The translations under genes and the position numbers were made by a program. The notes below the pieces were generated by a model, which worked only from the letters and a program-made list of their open reading frames with translations, was not told the origin of the DNA and made no database searches. This document shows, in pieces, positions 24,970 through 37,492 of a stretch of DNA of 64,000 nucleotides. The stretch's first letter is position 1; each line of letters begins with the position of its first letter. The stretch covers positions 76,218 to 140,217 of the forward strand of contig JTDE01001347.1 in assembly GCA_014338405.1 (NCBI GenBank), written 5' to 3'. Source of the DNA: Paragonimus skrjabini miyazakii. Taxonomy: Eukaryota > Platyhelminthes > Trematoda > Plagiorchiida > Troglotrematidae.

Positions 24970-27900
24970 TTGTTTGCGGGTAGATGTCCTTTTAATTTCC
25001 CCCCGTGCTCTGAAAGTAAGCACCAAAAATATGTTTAACTGAAAAACCTCCAGTGAATTACAACTAAGTCACTTAGTAACTGAATGGCTTGATAACCACT
25101 CTGTCAACTGTTCACATGTGGTAGGTTCCATTTTCTGACGTACATTATACCAAGAAAACAAAGACTTTGGAAAAAAATGTGCACACGATTGCAAGATTCC
25201 CAGTTCTGGATGTAATTATTTATGTGGCTACGGGAAAAGGATTCAACTGAAAATATACTACCCACACATAAAAATAAGTTCTGACTCATCTGGAAGCAAA
25301 TGTTAGCAATTCTCAATTTGGGAGTATTCCAGTAAACGTAAGTATCCAGAAACCACTCAAGTGAGCGTGTAGTACTATAAAGTTTATTCCTTACCACAGT
25401 GTTACCTGTGGAAAGCCTCAAACTGTTTTGTTCACATGTTATACGTTGGTATACTTTGATCAGCACGACCTTCTAAATAAAATCTACGGTTGCAGTATAT
25501 GGGTTAGTCTGTTCCGTTCCACAGTAACCTATTTTTATGAAGGAGCCTAATTTCTGTATTAGAGTTTGAAGTTGCAGTGATTGAAACACTCCAAGCAGAT
25601 AATCTTGAATAAGGCGTTGTGGCATATACGTTTGGGGACCGGTTTTTACACGTTTACTTCTATGCTTTGTGTGATTAAACTGTGGCAGCCCAGTACTGAT
25701 GATGTGGCGTCAGATTATTTGATAGTCGCGTGAGTGATCTGCATGCAGACTATGGGACGAGATTAGAATTGTTGAGATGTGCAGTAAGTACTCATTGACA
25801 GTTATTTTTGGTTTACACAGTCCAACAACTTTTGATTATTGGACCAGGCACAGTGATGCAATGACTCACGTATTCCTCAACTGAACGACGTTGTAAACGG
25901 AATTACTGTCTCGCTGTTACAAAATTTTACGGGAATGAATCCAACAATTAACGGCACCTTCAAAGTTGACCTCGATTTATTCCCAGCGGCCCTAAGGAAA
26001 ATAATTAAAAAGTCAATGTGTAAGGTCAATTTGGCCTGAAAAAATTATAAAGTTGTTTTCCACCTACGTTTAAAAACCATATTAGGAGATAGGCAGGCCA
26101 GAATCCTCACAGTGCTTAAAAAGATATGGTTTATTGTTTCGTTTTATTGTGCAATTTTTCAACTAAAACAATATTTAACAGATATGTTTTGGGGACTGAA
26201 ATATATTTCAGCTTCATGCTTGATGAATTTCACACAAACGGCTGCCTTCAATAGAAAATTGTACGACGTTGCGAACGAAGAACATTGTATACAAAAATAC
26301 CCGCAACACTTTTTACAGTTATGTTCCCTCCCAATGTTCGTAACTTTAGCGGTAAAAAAAAATTTATTGAAAAAGTGAGTCCAGCTCGTCAAGTTAAACC
26401 GTGTGTTTCAATTTTTCGACCTGCTTCACAGAGGGGCGGTGAACTAGAAGTCTCTGTTCCATTCCTTTGCTTAAACGCCCTTTGTGACAGATATCCTCCT
26501 TTGAACAAAAACAGTGTTCGTTTCTTAATGCAATCATATCAAACATGTGTGGAACAAATGAATTTTACGTTTAGAATGAAACAGGAAAAAATTTGCCAGG
26601 CTTAATTTTGTTTATAAAACTTCAAAGTAGCCGGACTGAACGAATAAACTTTACACAGGTGTGAGAAAAGCAGGGCTCACCTTCTACAAATTAACATTGG
26701 CAATCAATTGTTTCAAGTAAATGGTACTAAGGTAAACGGTTACCTCGAAGCAAAATTCAGACCGCCAATATTGCTAAACGTTTTAGGTTTTGTCTACGTT
26801 TTTTATATTTTTGATGACGTGGCATATACATCGTTCGATAATGCAAACCAAGAACAACTTTTCTCCCGTTTTTTCTCAAAAATGCATCACCAGAGATAGA
26901 AGGGCTGAATTTTTCGTTTGAATTCTTTTGAATTGACACTTCCCATTCTCCAGCTTCTTTTATATTTTCATAACTGTGAATGTTAATGCCATTCTAATCT
27001 CTATGATTATCTACAGGTTAATCACTAATATTTAATAACCGTTCTTATTCGGATAAGTACTTTGGCAAAATTCTTTAAAACTAACTCTGGAGTCTAGATT
27101 TTGTCACAACCCAACACTAGGGCTTCACCTAGACTATCAATCTAGCTCTGATTATAGTCATCATCGCATCGTGTCCACCGCTAATTCATTGACTTTCGGT
27201 TCTCTGAATAATTCGGCAGCTAGAACAGTATTCAGCAGAGGCTGTGATAGACAAGATCGTTTTACAGATCCAAGATCTGAATTCAAACTTTCGATCAGAT
27301 CGGGCGCGCCAAGTGTTAAGACGCTCGAGTGGAAAACGAAATGAGCATGAATCCATCGCGATCATGGAGGAAATACTCAACATTCAAGGAGTCGCAAAAT
27401 CAAGGGCAGTTTAAACCTCCCGGCAAACGAGAAAGAAATGGCCGTAAAACAAGGTTTATTCACTGTCCAGCCAAAAGACAGAACACCGTTTTATATCCAC
27501 TGCAAGTTAAACTCCGGTAACTGGAAATCCTGATTGATTGATCGGCAAAAGTCAAGAATTCAAAAACAACTTTTTTCAACCAATCAAATTGTTAAAACTG
27601 AAAATCTGATTTTTTTTGGTAACTAAAGTAAAATTGGAATACTGTAGTGTGATACTCAAGAAGACAGAATCATATTTGCTAGACTGAGAGCAAAATTGCA
27701 CTGTGACTTACTTTGCAAATTAATCTCCGATTAGTTACAAAACCAATATTACCTTCACAGTTTGATTTAGCAGAAAACCTCAAGATGATACCAAAATATC
27801 CGTGGACTTCAAAAAAAAGACATTCCTTTCAGCTATGCTACATTTTTTCGGTACACATAAATCACATTTGATCTGTTTTTATTTTTCATCTAACAGTGGT

Positions 27901-30900
27901 TTGTAACTTACTTGCAGAACTTCCGTGATAGAATAATAGCAGTCAGCTTTTTATAACAGTTTGTGTGATGGAGAGTGCATACAGTGTAGGTCCTTTTTTT
28001 ACCCAAAAAAGTGACTGAAGATTGTTTCTTTCCTTACTGAATGTGAAAAGTCCTTGAAGGGGTGTTCCGACTTAGACGAATTTTTCTTTTGGCAAAAACT
28101 GTTTGTAATCAATGGTTGATTGCTGAGTAGTTGGGATGACGTTTTTGTGAAAGGCTTTGTCACAGAATACCGAATACATAAAAACAAACTCAAAACGTCG
28201 TCTCAATATAACGCTCTCAATTTAACACGGAATAAAGAGCAGTATGGTTTTGAACTCAGTGGTTAAACAGCACTTACATAGCTGGGGAGGATTGTCTGCA
28301 GAAAGAAACACAAGGGCTTGTGAAAATTCCACTTTGTGAGCATTACCTTATCAGTAAAATGTTTCAGTTGCAACCCGAATGGTCAACAGTTCAGGAAAAA
28401 GATCATCTTGAGTTTGCTTCACCACGATAACTCATTAACAGCAACACAAAACTCAGCTTTTACGAAACTAAGAAACTAAATACGGATTAAGGGATTTGGA
28501 TAACTCCCAGTCGCGGCCAGTTCAGTTGATCCGAGTCCAACAAATCAAATTCCATGGGTAAATGTTGTTGCTGTTTGTACCACAAATTAAATTGTTTGTC
28601 AGTCAGATGTACAGTCCAGTCCACTTAGACAAGCAAAGCCGAAATGCAATGAACCAATAACTCTACAAGTTATAAAACAAATGACTTATAAGGCATCATT
28701 AGCAGGAATTGCTTTGCTAACTTGTTTGCTTCAACCAATGTGACGTATTACATGTTATATTAATCTTTCAATACATCGCAGTCGTTCCGAAGTTCTTCCA
28801 AAAAACATGGTCAGATGTTCGTATTTTTACATTCCAATGAATTCTTTTTGTATATAACACCGTATGAACAGTAACCAACCTTGCAGTAGACATCTAGAGA
28901 TATTCAAGGAAATGCATTAGTTGGTAGGTATACCGCTCTGTCTTCTGCTTCTATTTAAATGTGATTTCTGCAAGGCGGGTGAGTGAAACACGGTTTATTT
29001 TACACGCTTGTTTTCCTTTGACAAAAACAGCTCCATCAAGCAATTTATTTCTGTTTGGATTAAAAATTTTTACTCAGACGAACTTCGTGAATATGGATCG
29101 GAAATATCATTCCAGTTGAACTGTTTTAGGCTTCAGTTTAACAGTGAGGATAAAGATATTTGGGGAAACTATTAACATTTTTCTCTACCGCAAATCTACT
29201 TGAAGTTATCGATTCTTCGTAGCAAAAAGTGGGACATAACCCAATATAGAGAGCTAACAGAACTAGAATTCAACTGACAAATATGACCAACTCGATCCAC
29301 ATAACTCGTCTAAGCTGATGATCCAAACTCAATTACTAGCACACTAATTCCTGCAAGGCCACCACTGTAGGAAATGTGCCTCAATTTTTCGATTACTCAC
29401 TATGTCACATTGCATTCGTACACTACTGTGGCTGTTCAGTTCAGTTGAATTGTTCGACTCGCTTCTTGCTCTCACAACTAAATTTTTTGGAAATAATTGT
29501 CGCCTGAAAGCGATAAAGTTACACTTCCGAACACTTACTTAGACTGAACTCTAACAAGTTATTGTCAAACGTCTCGATCGTTTCTTAACAGTCGCACTTG
29601 GATGGCGCTCTTTTATCCGTTACGTTGTCAGATAAATAAGCAAATTTTGATTTTATCTGGAAAAAAACTAACCAGAAGTGATCAAGTACGTCATTTCCCA
29701 ACACACCTATCTGAAGTAAATTTTAAAAGTATAACTAAAGTTTATTCGAATGAACATTGTTTGTTGGATGTATTTTTCAGTATGTTTAAATGGAGTTAGA
29801 CCTTGGTGAATTGCGTATGGTTTGAGAGCGCAAAACTTTTATTGGACAGGACCGCGTGAAAACTCAAAGTTTGGGATGCTACTTTAGTGGACGTTCTTAT
29901 TCAGTCATTCTATTTATTGATATACTTTGCTCACTAATGACAGAATGTTTTCGATGAAATTTCATGCTTACTTTGCTAGCAAACTAACCAAAGAATTTCT
30001 GAGTAATAGACTTACTGTAAACTCTTTATCGTCTCGAAGACTGAAATTGGCTTCAACCCGAGAGCAGAGTGTTATTCACATTTTACATGTTAGTGTTTTT
30101 GTACGTTAAGATCACTTTCGACACAATTTGCACCCGAAAGTATAACCCATAAATATCTGGAAGTCGTCACGTGTTTAAGAACAACCAGACTAATAATTGT
30201 TTAAAGGTAATCAAACATCCGTTTTACGACAGAAAACAAAACGGAATGTTGTACTACCCAATGGACATCAGGCACGCAAACACTGCGAAACAATTTACAA
30301 ACGAATGTACGTTCACCGATGTCTGCTACCAAATATCCTATAGGACTGATTGCCTACGACACCTTCAGACTCACTAACATTGGTATGCGTTCCACTCTGT
30401 CTGAGAAGAATAGTACTTTTTCGATTAAATACTTTCTGTTGTTTTAGTTAAGGAATAGAGGTGACCGTTTCTGCAAACATTGTCTGGGACCCAGACAATA
30501 AGTCGTACATATCGAGACTTTGTGGATGGTGTTGAAACAATTATTAACCAAAATACGTTGGCTAACAAGTACGTCCCAATTGATAACCCCCATCTGATTT
30601 ATACAACTTGTTTATCTAATAAGACTGGTCAAACGTTTTCTCTAGTTAATTGGCTCTAACGCCAAGTTGTACTTTCAAGATATGAGTATAGTTGATTATA
30701 ATGTTGATCGATGGACTGATTGTACAATCGCTTATCGCTTTTATCATCGATGCCGTCCATTGCGAATTCGCCATGTAGAAAGCAAAGTCAGTCAATTCAG
30801 ATGATTGAGAATCGTGTCAAATCTCCAATTTCTTGAAACAGAGATCTCGGAGTATTCATATAGCACAGGGAATATTAGACGCATGACAGACTGTATGAAC

Positions 30901-33900
30901 TGCTATCAATTCAGAGCAAGCCTTAAACCTCGTTAAAATCCTAAGTCAGACATAGAAGCCGTTGTGGAACGTATCCGTGTCTAACCAAACACGATTCTAG
31001 ACCGTTTGCTCATAGAATTTGTAAGGAAATGTTCGTTACGATAAATAAATTAGCAACTGATTAATGGCGTCGGATTAGTTAATTTACTCTGCTCATAGTG
31101 GGATTGGGAAAATGCTTAGAACGTGAATTATGTAAAACATGGCGGTTTATCCATGTGGTTAAAAAGTGTATAATAGCAAATGTAAAAATGCTTCAAAATA
31201 TGGTTTCTTTCACAGTTCGTCTGGTCAACAACAATCCCTTCACTCTTCCTCAAGGACGTGAGATAATTTGATACGTCTTAGTGTGGACTTGATAAATTAA
31301 CTATTTTGTTGACAGAATGAGCCGGCCTCTTCTTTATCCCTGTCCAACCTGCGAACAGTTTCTCTCTGTCTTCGTCCACCCAATCAGTACCGATGATTCT
31401 GTCCTAATTATAATCATTCGACCAATTATAACTTTGACATTTTTCCAATCATTTCGCATAAATTGTCATACAAAACTGTTCAACAATGGAAGTAGAGTAT
31501 CCTGGATAAAAACAGTGATGTTAGCCTCAACTAAATAACTTCATCTCCACATCACGCCTGTTGTCCGTTTGCCTATGGAAGGCTGAGTGCCTACTGTTTG
31601 TCGGTTTTGTATTATCTTTAGTCAGTCGAAGAACATCCGCAACATTCTGTTATTTTCAATTCGTTGATTAACCTTCGGACATTTTTGTGAGTTCAAACAT
31701 TTTCAACTTATTCACGAAAAGCAGTAAAGACGCACGAAAAATAAACTATCAATAGCAAATAAACATCGATAAGTGAGACGCCATTGGATGATAATACGCT
31801 TCGGTGAGAAGTGAAGAAAAGAACATGTTGTACGTCAAGGACGTTGGGGCATTGGAAATAACGGTATGGTACAAGTGAATTTCAACTGGCTTGACTATAC
31901 CTTTTGATTCTATTGCGTAAAATAGTCAATTTTATCCTCAAAAAATAATCGTTGATAGTATGCAGGAAGAGTGAAATAAAACAAACGTCTAACGTTAGGC
32001 TGGCTGTTGACAAAATCATAGTTTGCTGCAGTCATTGTCTTTCAATCAATATGATGTTTCCGTGAAAGTAAGAAACTCTGTCAGTCAACAAATGCATCAC
32101 ATAAAATGCCCTTATGACACATAAAGACACACCAGCATAATGCTAACTTGAAAAAGCAATTCGCTTTTCTCATAAGCTGACATTTTCAAGGTTCGGACAT
32201 TGGGACAAGAAATGCAATAAATTAACATGATGCCTGTCAGACTGAACAAAGCATAACCACATTTTTCATAAAAGAATATCATTCAACTTCAATGGACCTA
32301 CAAAAGACGCTAGACACATATCAATGACTGTGGTAGTGAGTAGCCTCAATAACATACGTTTTACATAAGGAGTGATATAGGCGTTCCTAATTCCTGAACT
32401 ATTTAAGCTCAAGACAAGCATCACAGCTCGCCTGACGTTGTTACTAAGTGCACGTTGGTACAAAGCCGTATTACGTTTAACGACCAATTTATTCCACTGT
32501 CGACTTTAACCAGCATCGCTGAGTGTCTAGAAAAAAGCCCATCAAAATAAGGCACACATTTCATGCCATGACTGAAAATACCAAAAGTACCGGCAAACTG
32601 TAATACTGTGTGCTTCAATCACTTCGGACGGATTTTACCCAGATTGATTTAACTGTTGTCACACTCACAAAGAAATGGCAGACAAGCCCAGTTTACCTTG
32701 GATGGATAATGTTTGTATATGTCTAATTTGATAGTCATTAAATTGGTGTGAGAATAAATTCAATGGCGAACTGCTACAAAATATTGTGTACGTTAATTGT
32801 GTTAAAAGTCTTCGGACGAAATATTCTTGTTTGGTTTTTGATCTTTCCATACTACAGTATTACAATATGAAAAGTCAGTTAACTCATCTGAGGTGTTAAT
32901 ACATTGGGATCAAATAGGTCGTACACTTAATAAAGATTTTCACCTCACTTTTGGTAGTAGTAAATAGACAAACCTAGTAATATAGTGCAGACAAGCAAGC
33001 ATTTAGTTAATGACTACCAGATTTGCTCCTTGTTGACTGATCAGCTTTATGATTCATCTTAATCATTAATAATAATTTAGTATCCACCGACTCGCTTAGA
33101 ACTCAGAAATTTGAAATAAAACCCATGTCGCTCAAATTCATTTTGCCCCTCCTCTTTGGTCACCAGTTACCAACTGTTATTATGTGTCTAGAAGCACCCT
33201 CAGCGGTAGTAAGGAAACAACTTCAATTATAACAAAGCTTGTTAATATTTTTTGTAGTTTAGCTTTCTGAAAGAATTTAAAGAAACTTTTCTAAATATGC
33301 AATTCCTTTTGCTAGAACTGTTGAAGTATCCTTGTCACTAAATTTAAATGATGTGTTTAATGATGTTATTTTAAATTCTCTCTTATTTCTTTGCACTTTG
33401 CATCCTTGAATTAATTTTCAAATTCCCAACGCCACTTTAGTGATTTCATACTAAACTTGTTCCAGATTGTCTTTAGACTCATCATAATTAATGAGATCCG
33501 CTGGCCAGATTCTAACTGGGTCATTTTATGTGTACCAAAAAAGTCGTCAACCACTATCGTGCTCATTTCTGTCAACGTCCTGTTGGCTGCGGTTGACCGT
33601 CAATTAGTTACACCAATAGGAACCCATAATTAGTCAAAGAGCCACCATTACATCTGACTCATGATGAACGTTCCAAATTGATGCTGCTTTGGGATAAAAA
33701 TAACATGATAACACTTTCTCTTAAGTAACCAGTTCTAAATAAAAAGATATCTTGCTGCCTCAATTTGCAACTTCGTTCCTCACGTTTCCACCTCAACACA
33801 ATGTGGTTTTTTAGGGATTAGTCTGAAACGACCGCAGCGACGAACGTGCAACAAGTATAGTTTCTGCACCACGTGATCTTTTGGCTAGCCTCCCAGTTGA

Positions 33901-34340
33901 CCAGCACTGAAATACCTAGTAAATTTTACGCTGTACATTTCATTACCAAAAATCTCTCCATATTCATTTTTCTGGTCTGACCTTTCTTCTTTTTAGAAGC
34001 GTTATAATAAAACAGGCGGTTTTAAGGCTTTTACTAGACACCTAATTAACAAGATTTGTTCATTCTGTATTGGTATTCATCTGGGTTAGTTATTTGAATG
34101 AACTAGTGAGAAGACGCAATTCATGTGATGTATCATGTGGAGTAGCATTTCGTACATTCTGATCACACATGGACATGTAACTAATTTTAAACGAGTCAAA
34201 ATTCCACAGTGCGGAAGTCATGTCTTAAGCGACTAAACAGACAGACAGACACCCAAACTGAAAATCAAAATTGTGGGAATGCCGACTACCAGGGTAACCG
34301 CAGTATCAACACAAATTGTTTTTGAACACACAATGGTGGA
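24970..34340. other. No gene seen in about 9 kb
   Basis: Open frames of 60 to 120 codons occur on both strands (for example 25104-25466 minus, 26112-26378 and 26285-26605 plus). None carries a recognisable motif or joins a neighbour through good splice sites. No RNA gene or clear repeat was found. This may be intergenic DNA or a long first intron upstream of the gene at 36018. Confidence 0.5.
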
Positions 34341-34344
34341 CTAA

Positions 34345-34640
34345 CGTTTAATAGCCAAAACCTCAGCAAACTGGAGTATGAGTTTTCGGTTGCTCCGTAA
34401 GATCACCGAGAACGCGTCAGAAACTTTAACTATATGTCCTGTCCGTATTATGTACCTTGCAACGGAAGATGCGGGGTGCCGTCCATGGGCATCTATTCAG
34501 GCTGTTGGCGTTTCTAACTGCGTTTCCAGTCATTTGGATACATGCCCCTTAATACGGACAGCTAGTTGTCGGATTGTCCTCCCTATGTAGCTCATACTGC
34601 AGCTACACGAGTATTTGTATAAACAGTGAGATGTGACAGA
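34345..34640 (-). mobile_element. Penelope-like element, GIY-YIG C-terminal fragment (pseudogene)
   Basis: The minus-strand translation from about 34633 reads CLYKYSCSCSMSYIGRTIRQ, then LAVRIKGHVSK, then a stop where Trp is expected. Beyond a second stop it continues with SSVARYIIRTGHIVKVSDAF, SVILRSNRKLI, and LQFAEVLAIKR up to a stop near 34345. This is the PLE endonuclease signature (YIGRT-R-L-RI-H, then a TGH motif, then FAE-LAI-R). The frame stays constant across about 290 bases with only in-frame stops, so this is a better preserved copy than the one near 4.5 kb. The reverse transcriptase part is absent. Confidence 0.85.
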
Positions 34641-34644
34641 CGTA

Positions 34645-36017
34645 CAACGTTTGTTCATAACCGGGGCAACTGATAGAGTTCTTGTTCGTTGTGCAATGCA
34701 CAGCTTTGCAGTGTGGAATCATAAAAATTACGTTGAGGATTTGCAGTCCTGAATACAGCAGCTGTTATTTTTGTTCGAAATTGAAAATGACTTTTACACC
34801 CGTCATTGTTGTTCACCAAAATTCCGACACAGTTCACTTAGCTTGTAAAATTATCTCACCGACTCCTCACCTTAGTTTTTCGATCAATATGTTTATGTAT
34901 GTTCCGTGATTCTTGTGTCTCACACGTTTTTACAATTACGGAATCGCCGTATTCCAATGCCGGGGATGTGAGAACGTTTTGTTTATTTTGCAACCAGTGC
35001 ATACCAATAAAATAAGCACCTGAATCTAAGACGAAGTTTATGGCAGTGAAACAATTGACGTCAGTTGCAGCAAGAAGCTGAACATCTACGCAAATGGATA
35101 CTAAAACCAGCGAGAAACATCATTCCACAGTGTGTTTAAAGGGCGCTGCTACAACTTGCGTTACTACCTCAGGATTAAGATTTTTCTTGCCCCATTTTAC
35201 AAAGATTACAGAGTGTTAAAATCACTACTGTCAAGTTGTTAAGCCATGAGCATCAATATTTGATTCTTCCATGTACTTAAGAATGGAGCTCAAAAGGAAA
35301 GTCAAAATATTTCAACATCTGTCTTCTCATGATGTGAGTCACTTGAGTTTAAAGTCTTAGTTCGAATCCACTAAGATGTAGTCAATAGAAATCTTGCAGC
35401 CAAATGGTTCATGTCTGTCGACAAATAAATTAGTCCTGAAACAAAAGTTTTGATCTTCGTTTTATGCTCTGACAAAATAAAACCTTTCAGGTATAAAATA
35501 AAACAGTCAAAAGTTTGGACGACCTCCTTACTGGCCGGGAAAGTCTATCTGAATACAGAAGTTAATATCGAATATGAGTGGTTATCAATTTATGCTAACT
35601 GAATACTCATATTATTATCCTAGTGACAATAGTGCACTTATGCGAGTACTTGTGGATAACGCAATAAAAATAAACTTTCACATTTTCTTTAAACAAACTC
35701 GGTTAAACATTTTGGTGTAGAGATATTGAGGGATGTAGAGGTGAAATCCTTGCAAACGTTCCCCATAAATGGCTATGGTTCCCTGTCCGATCAATTGGAC
35801 AGTGTGGTTAACTACTGGATAAGAAGCCAGTTTTCAAATGAGGTGTTCTGGCACATGCCTTTTCTACCAAACTTGGCAGTTCGATATTTTGACGCGGGTT
35901 TTTTTTTCATTTAGAGATTTGCCCATTTTCCACGGCAATCTTCTTAGTTAATTCGTCAAAGTTTCGTAAGACTGCTCACTTAACTGATCTGCAATGTCAA
36001 TTTCTCATTTTTCCTAG
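34645..36017. other. No exon assigned; one SINE head
   Basis: A 62-codon frame at 35726-35914 has a protein-like composition. It has no phase-compatible donor to join the exon at 36018 and resembles no family I know, so it was not called. A polypyrimidine tract and acceptor (TTTTTCCTAG) end this stretch. Confidence 0.4.
35315..35378 (+). repeat. tRNA-like SINE head, degenerate
   Basis: AGTTCGAATCC at about 35360-35370 is a good box B. TGATGTGAGTCACTTGAG upstream is at best a poor box A. Called only as a possible tRNA-derived SINE piece. Confidence 0.3.
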
Positions 36018-36623
36018 AGTATTCTCGACTCCTCACGAGTATGGAACAAACAACTCAGATAAGGTCACAAAAACCATATCGATCCCAATCTGGACGTCTC
36101 CATCAGCATAGATCATTGATCGAACGCCGTCAACAGTCATCCAGCTCCATGACTTCCACCAGCCGCGAAGCTCACAGTCACCATGCGAGGGCGCATAGTC
36201 ATAACCGATTACCAGCCGATCGATTTCCACCGCTAAGCCAGTCGTCGTTGAAGCCACAAACAGGGATTCACAATAGGGAACAGTCAAACACAACACGCGA
36301 CGTACCTGGTTTGAGAGGACAAGCAATGAACCACATATATCCTGGTCAGTTTTCGTCTAGTACGCATAGACATATTCACCCCTTGGTGATAGAATCGCGG
36401 GGACTTCAGTCAGTCCAACAAGGGTCAAATGTAACTGAGGATGTAAGAATGAAGTACCCCGTGGAAGCGCATCGCAAAGGATCCACACCGAATTCCAGAG
36501 GGGCAAACAGATACCGAAAACGCCCGCTGCCTAATAAAATGGACAACGCAGCAGGCACCAACTTCCCTGCTACTCCTGGATACGCAATCCCTCAATCTTC
36601 GTTGGATAATTTACTTGGTATTG
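36018..36623 (+). CDS. Membrane protein gene, exon 1 of those seen
   Basis: This exon encodes a basic, low-complexity N-terminal region with many Ser, His, Gln and Arg (for example SSSSMTSTSREAHSHHARAH), predicted to be disordered and cytosolic. A Met codon stands at 36041. The frame is also open back to the acceptor at 36016-36017 (CCTAG), with seven more sense codons and two leading bases. It may therefore be either the first coding exon after a 5' UTR intron or an internal exon entered in phase 1. The donor GTAGGT at 36624 leaves phase 1 and joins the next exon as ATT-G/AC. The complementary strand also has a 97-codon open frame here, a shadow of this exon. At 196 codons it was the longest open frame in the window. 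Function unknown. Confidence 0.7.
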
Positions 36624-37306
36624 GTAGGTGATTAATACAGCTGTTTAGTCGGATGTCATGATAAATTTGCTCTTAAAAAAGAGTAAGGCTTAAGAGCAAC
36701 TCCGCTGTAAAAAAAGACCTAACTTTGACTAGATACAATAATGCAACAGAAACAGCATGCTCAATCGCTGCAAGCGCTTTATTAGTTGGGCTAGGAATTC
36801 ATGCCAGAAACTCAGAAATTTTGATGTTTCGAATCCAACCGGAGCTCTGACTTTTTTCATTTAGACCCCTTTTAAATTATCAAATCTGCCGAGCTACTCA
36901 GTGATCAATAAGTTTAACAGATTCCTTAATGACATGATATTTTAAAAAAAAATTTATTTTATCAATAATGCATGTGTAGCAGTCAGACACTAGTTACTAA
37001 TCGAAAGTTTATGGTAAGAAAGTTCTAGTTTCTAACTTTATTCGTTTTGGTATCCATCATATGAGTCAGGTTTCATCATCGTCACTAGAACGTTACCGAT
37101 ATTACATTTTTGACTAGATGTGATAAGTAAACCGGTCTGGTGTCTGGTTTCTAATAGGGTCTTAACAAGTGAAATGCGTGACAGACACACCCAGTGTGCC
37201 CTAACTAAATCAGTCACTATGAACTGCACATGAAACTATACTGCTATGGGACCACTCCGTTAAATGCGATAGCCCACAAAAAACAAATTGCGTAGGTACA
37301 GCTGAG
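36624..37306 (+). other. Intron between exons 1 and 2
   Basis: A phase 1 intron of 683 bases. It begins GTAGGT and ends CAGCTGAG; the acceptor has a weak pyrimidine tract, but an earlier AG (37300-37301) would bring a TGA into frame. It contains a tRNA-like SINE piece. Confidence 0.55.
36780..36850 (+). repeat. tRNA-like SINE head in intron
   Basis: TTAGTTGGGCTAGG resembles box A and TGTTTCGAATCC at about 36824-36835 resembles box B. This looks like a decayed SINE head lying in the sense orientation inside the first visible intron. Confidence 0.35.
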
Positions 37307-37492
37307 ACAACTACTCATTCTTGGAAGGCCGTTTCAAACATGGCACGGCATGCTTCCTTTCTGTTCAACGGTCAGATGAATTACCGGTGAATGAGGTGCT
37401 TTTTCTGAAGTTTAACTCATATAATCAGATAGAGGTCGTTAGTGAGCAGTTTCTACGTCAAAATCTTAGCCGGATGTTTCGTGACACACCAG
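37307..37492 (+). CDS. Membrane protein gene, exon 2
   Basis: A 186-base exon, entered and left in phase 1. It encodes a soluble segment beginning NYSFLEGRFKHG and containing ACFLSVQRSDELPVNEVL and QIEVVSEQFLRQNLSRMF. The donor is CCAG/GTGAGC. The segment alternates hydrophobic and charged residues as in a small folded domain. The part around EVVSEQF faintly recalls the region before the membrane hairpin in TMEM268/DUF4481 proteins. That comparison is from memory and unverified. Exon identity rests on the clean frame, the strong donor and phase agreement with both neighbours. The acceptor choice is the weakest part. Confidence 0.65.

Noticed and set aside
35726..35914. Protein-like 62-codon frame just upstream of the first visible exon
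   Set aside because: No donor in the right phase joins it to 36018, and it resembles no family I know. It could be old transposon sequence.
36033..36326. Minus-strand 97-codon frame
   Set aside because: It is the shadow of the plus-strand exon at 36018-36623, which has the splice and phase support.
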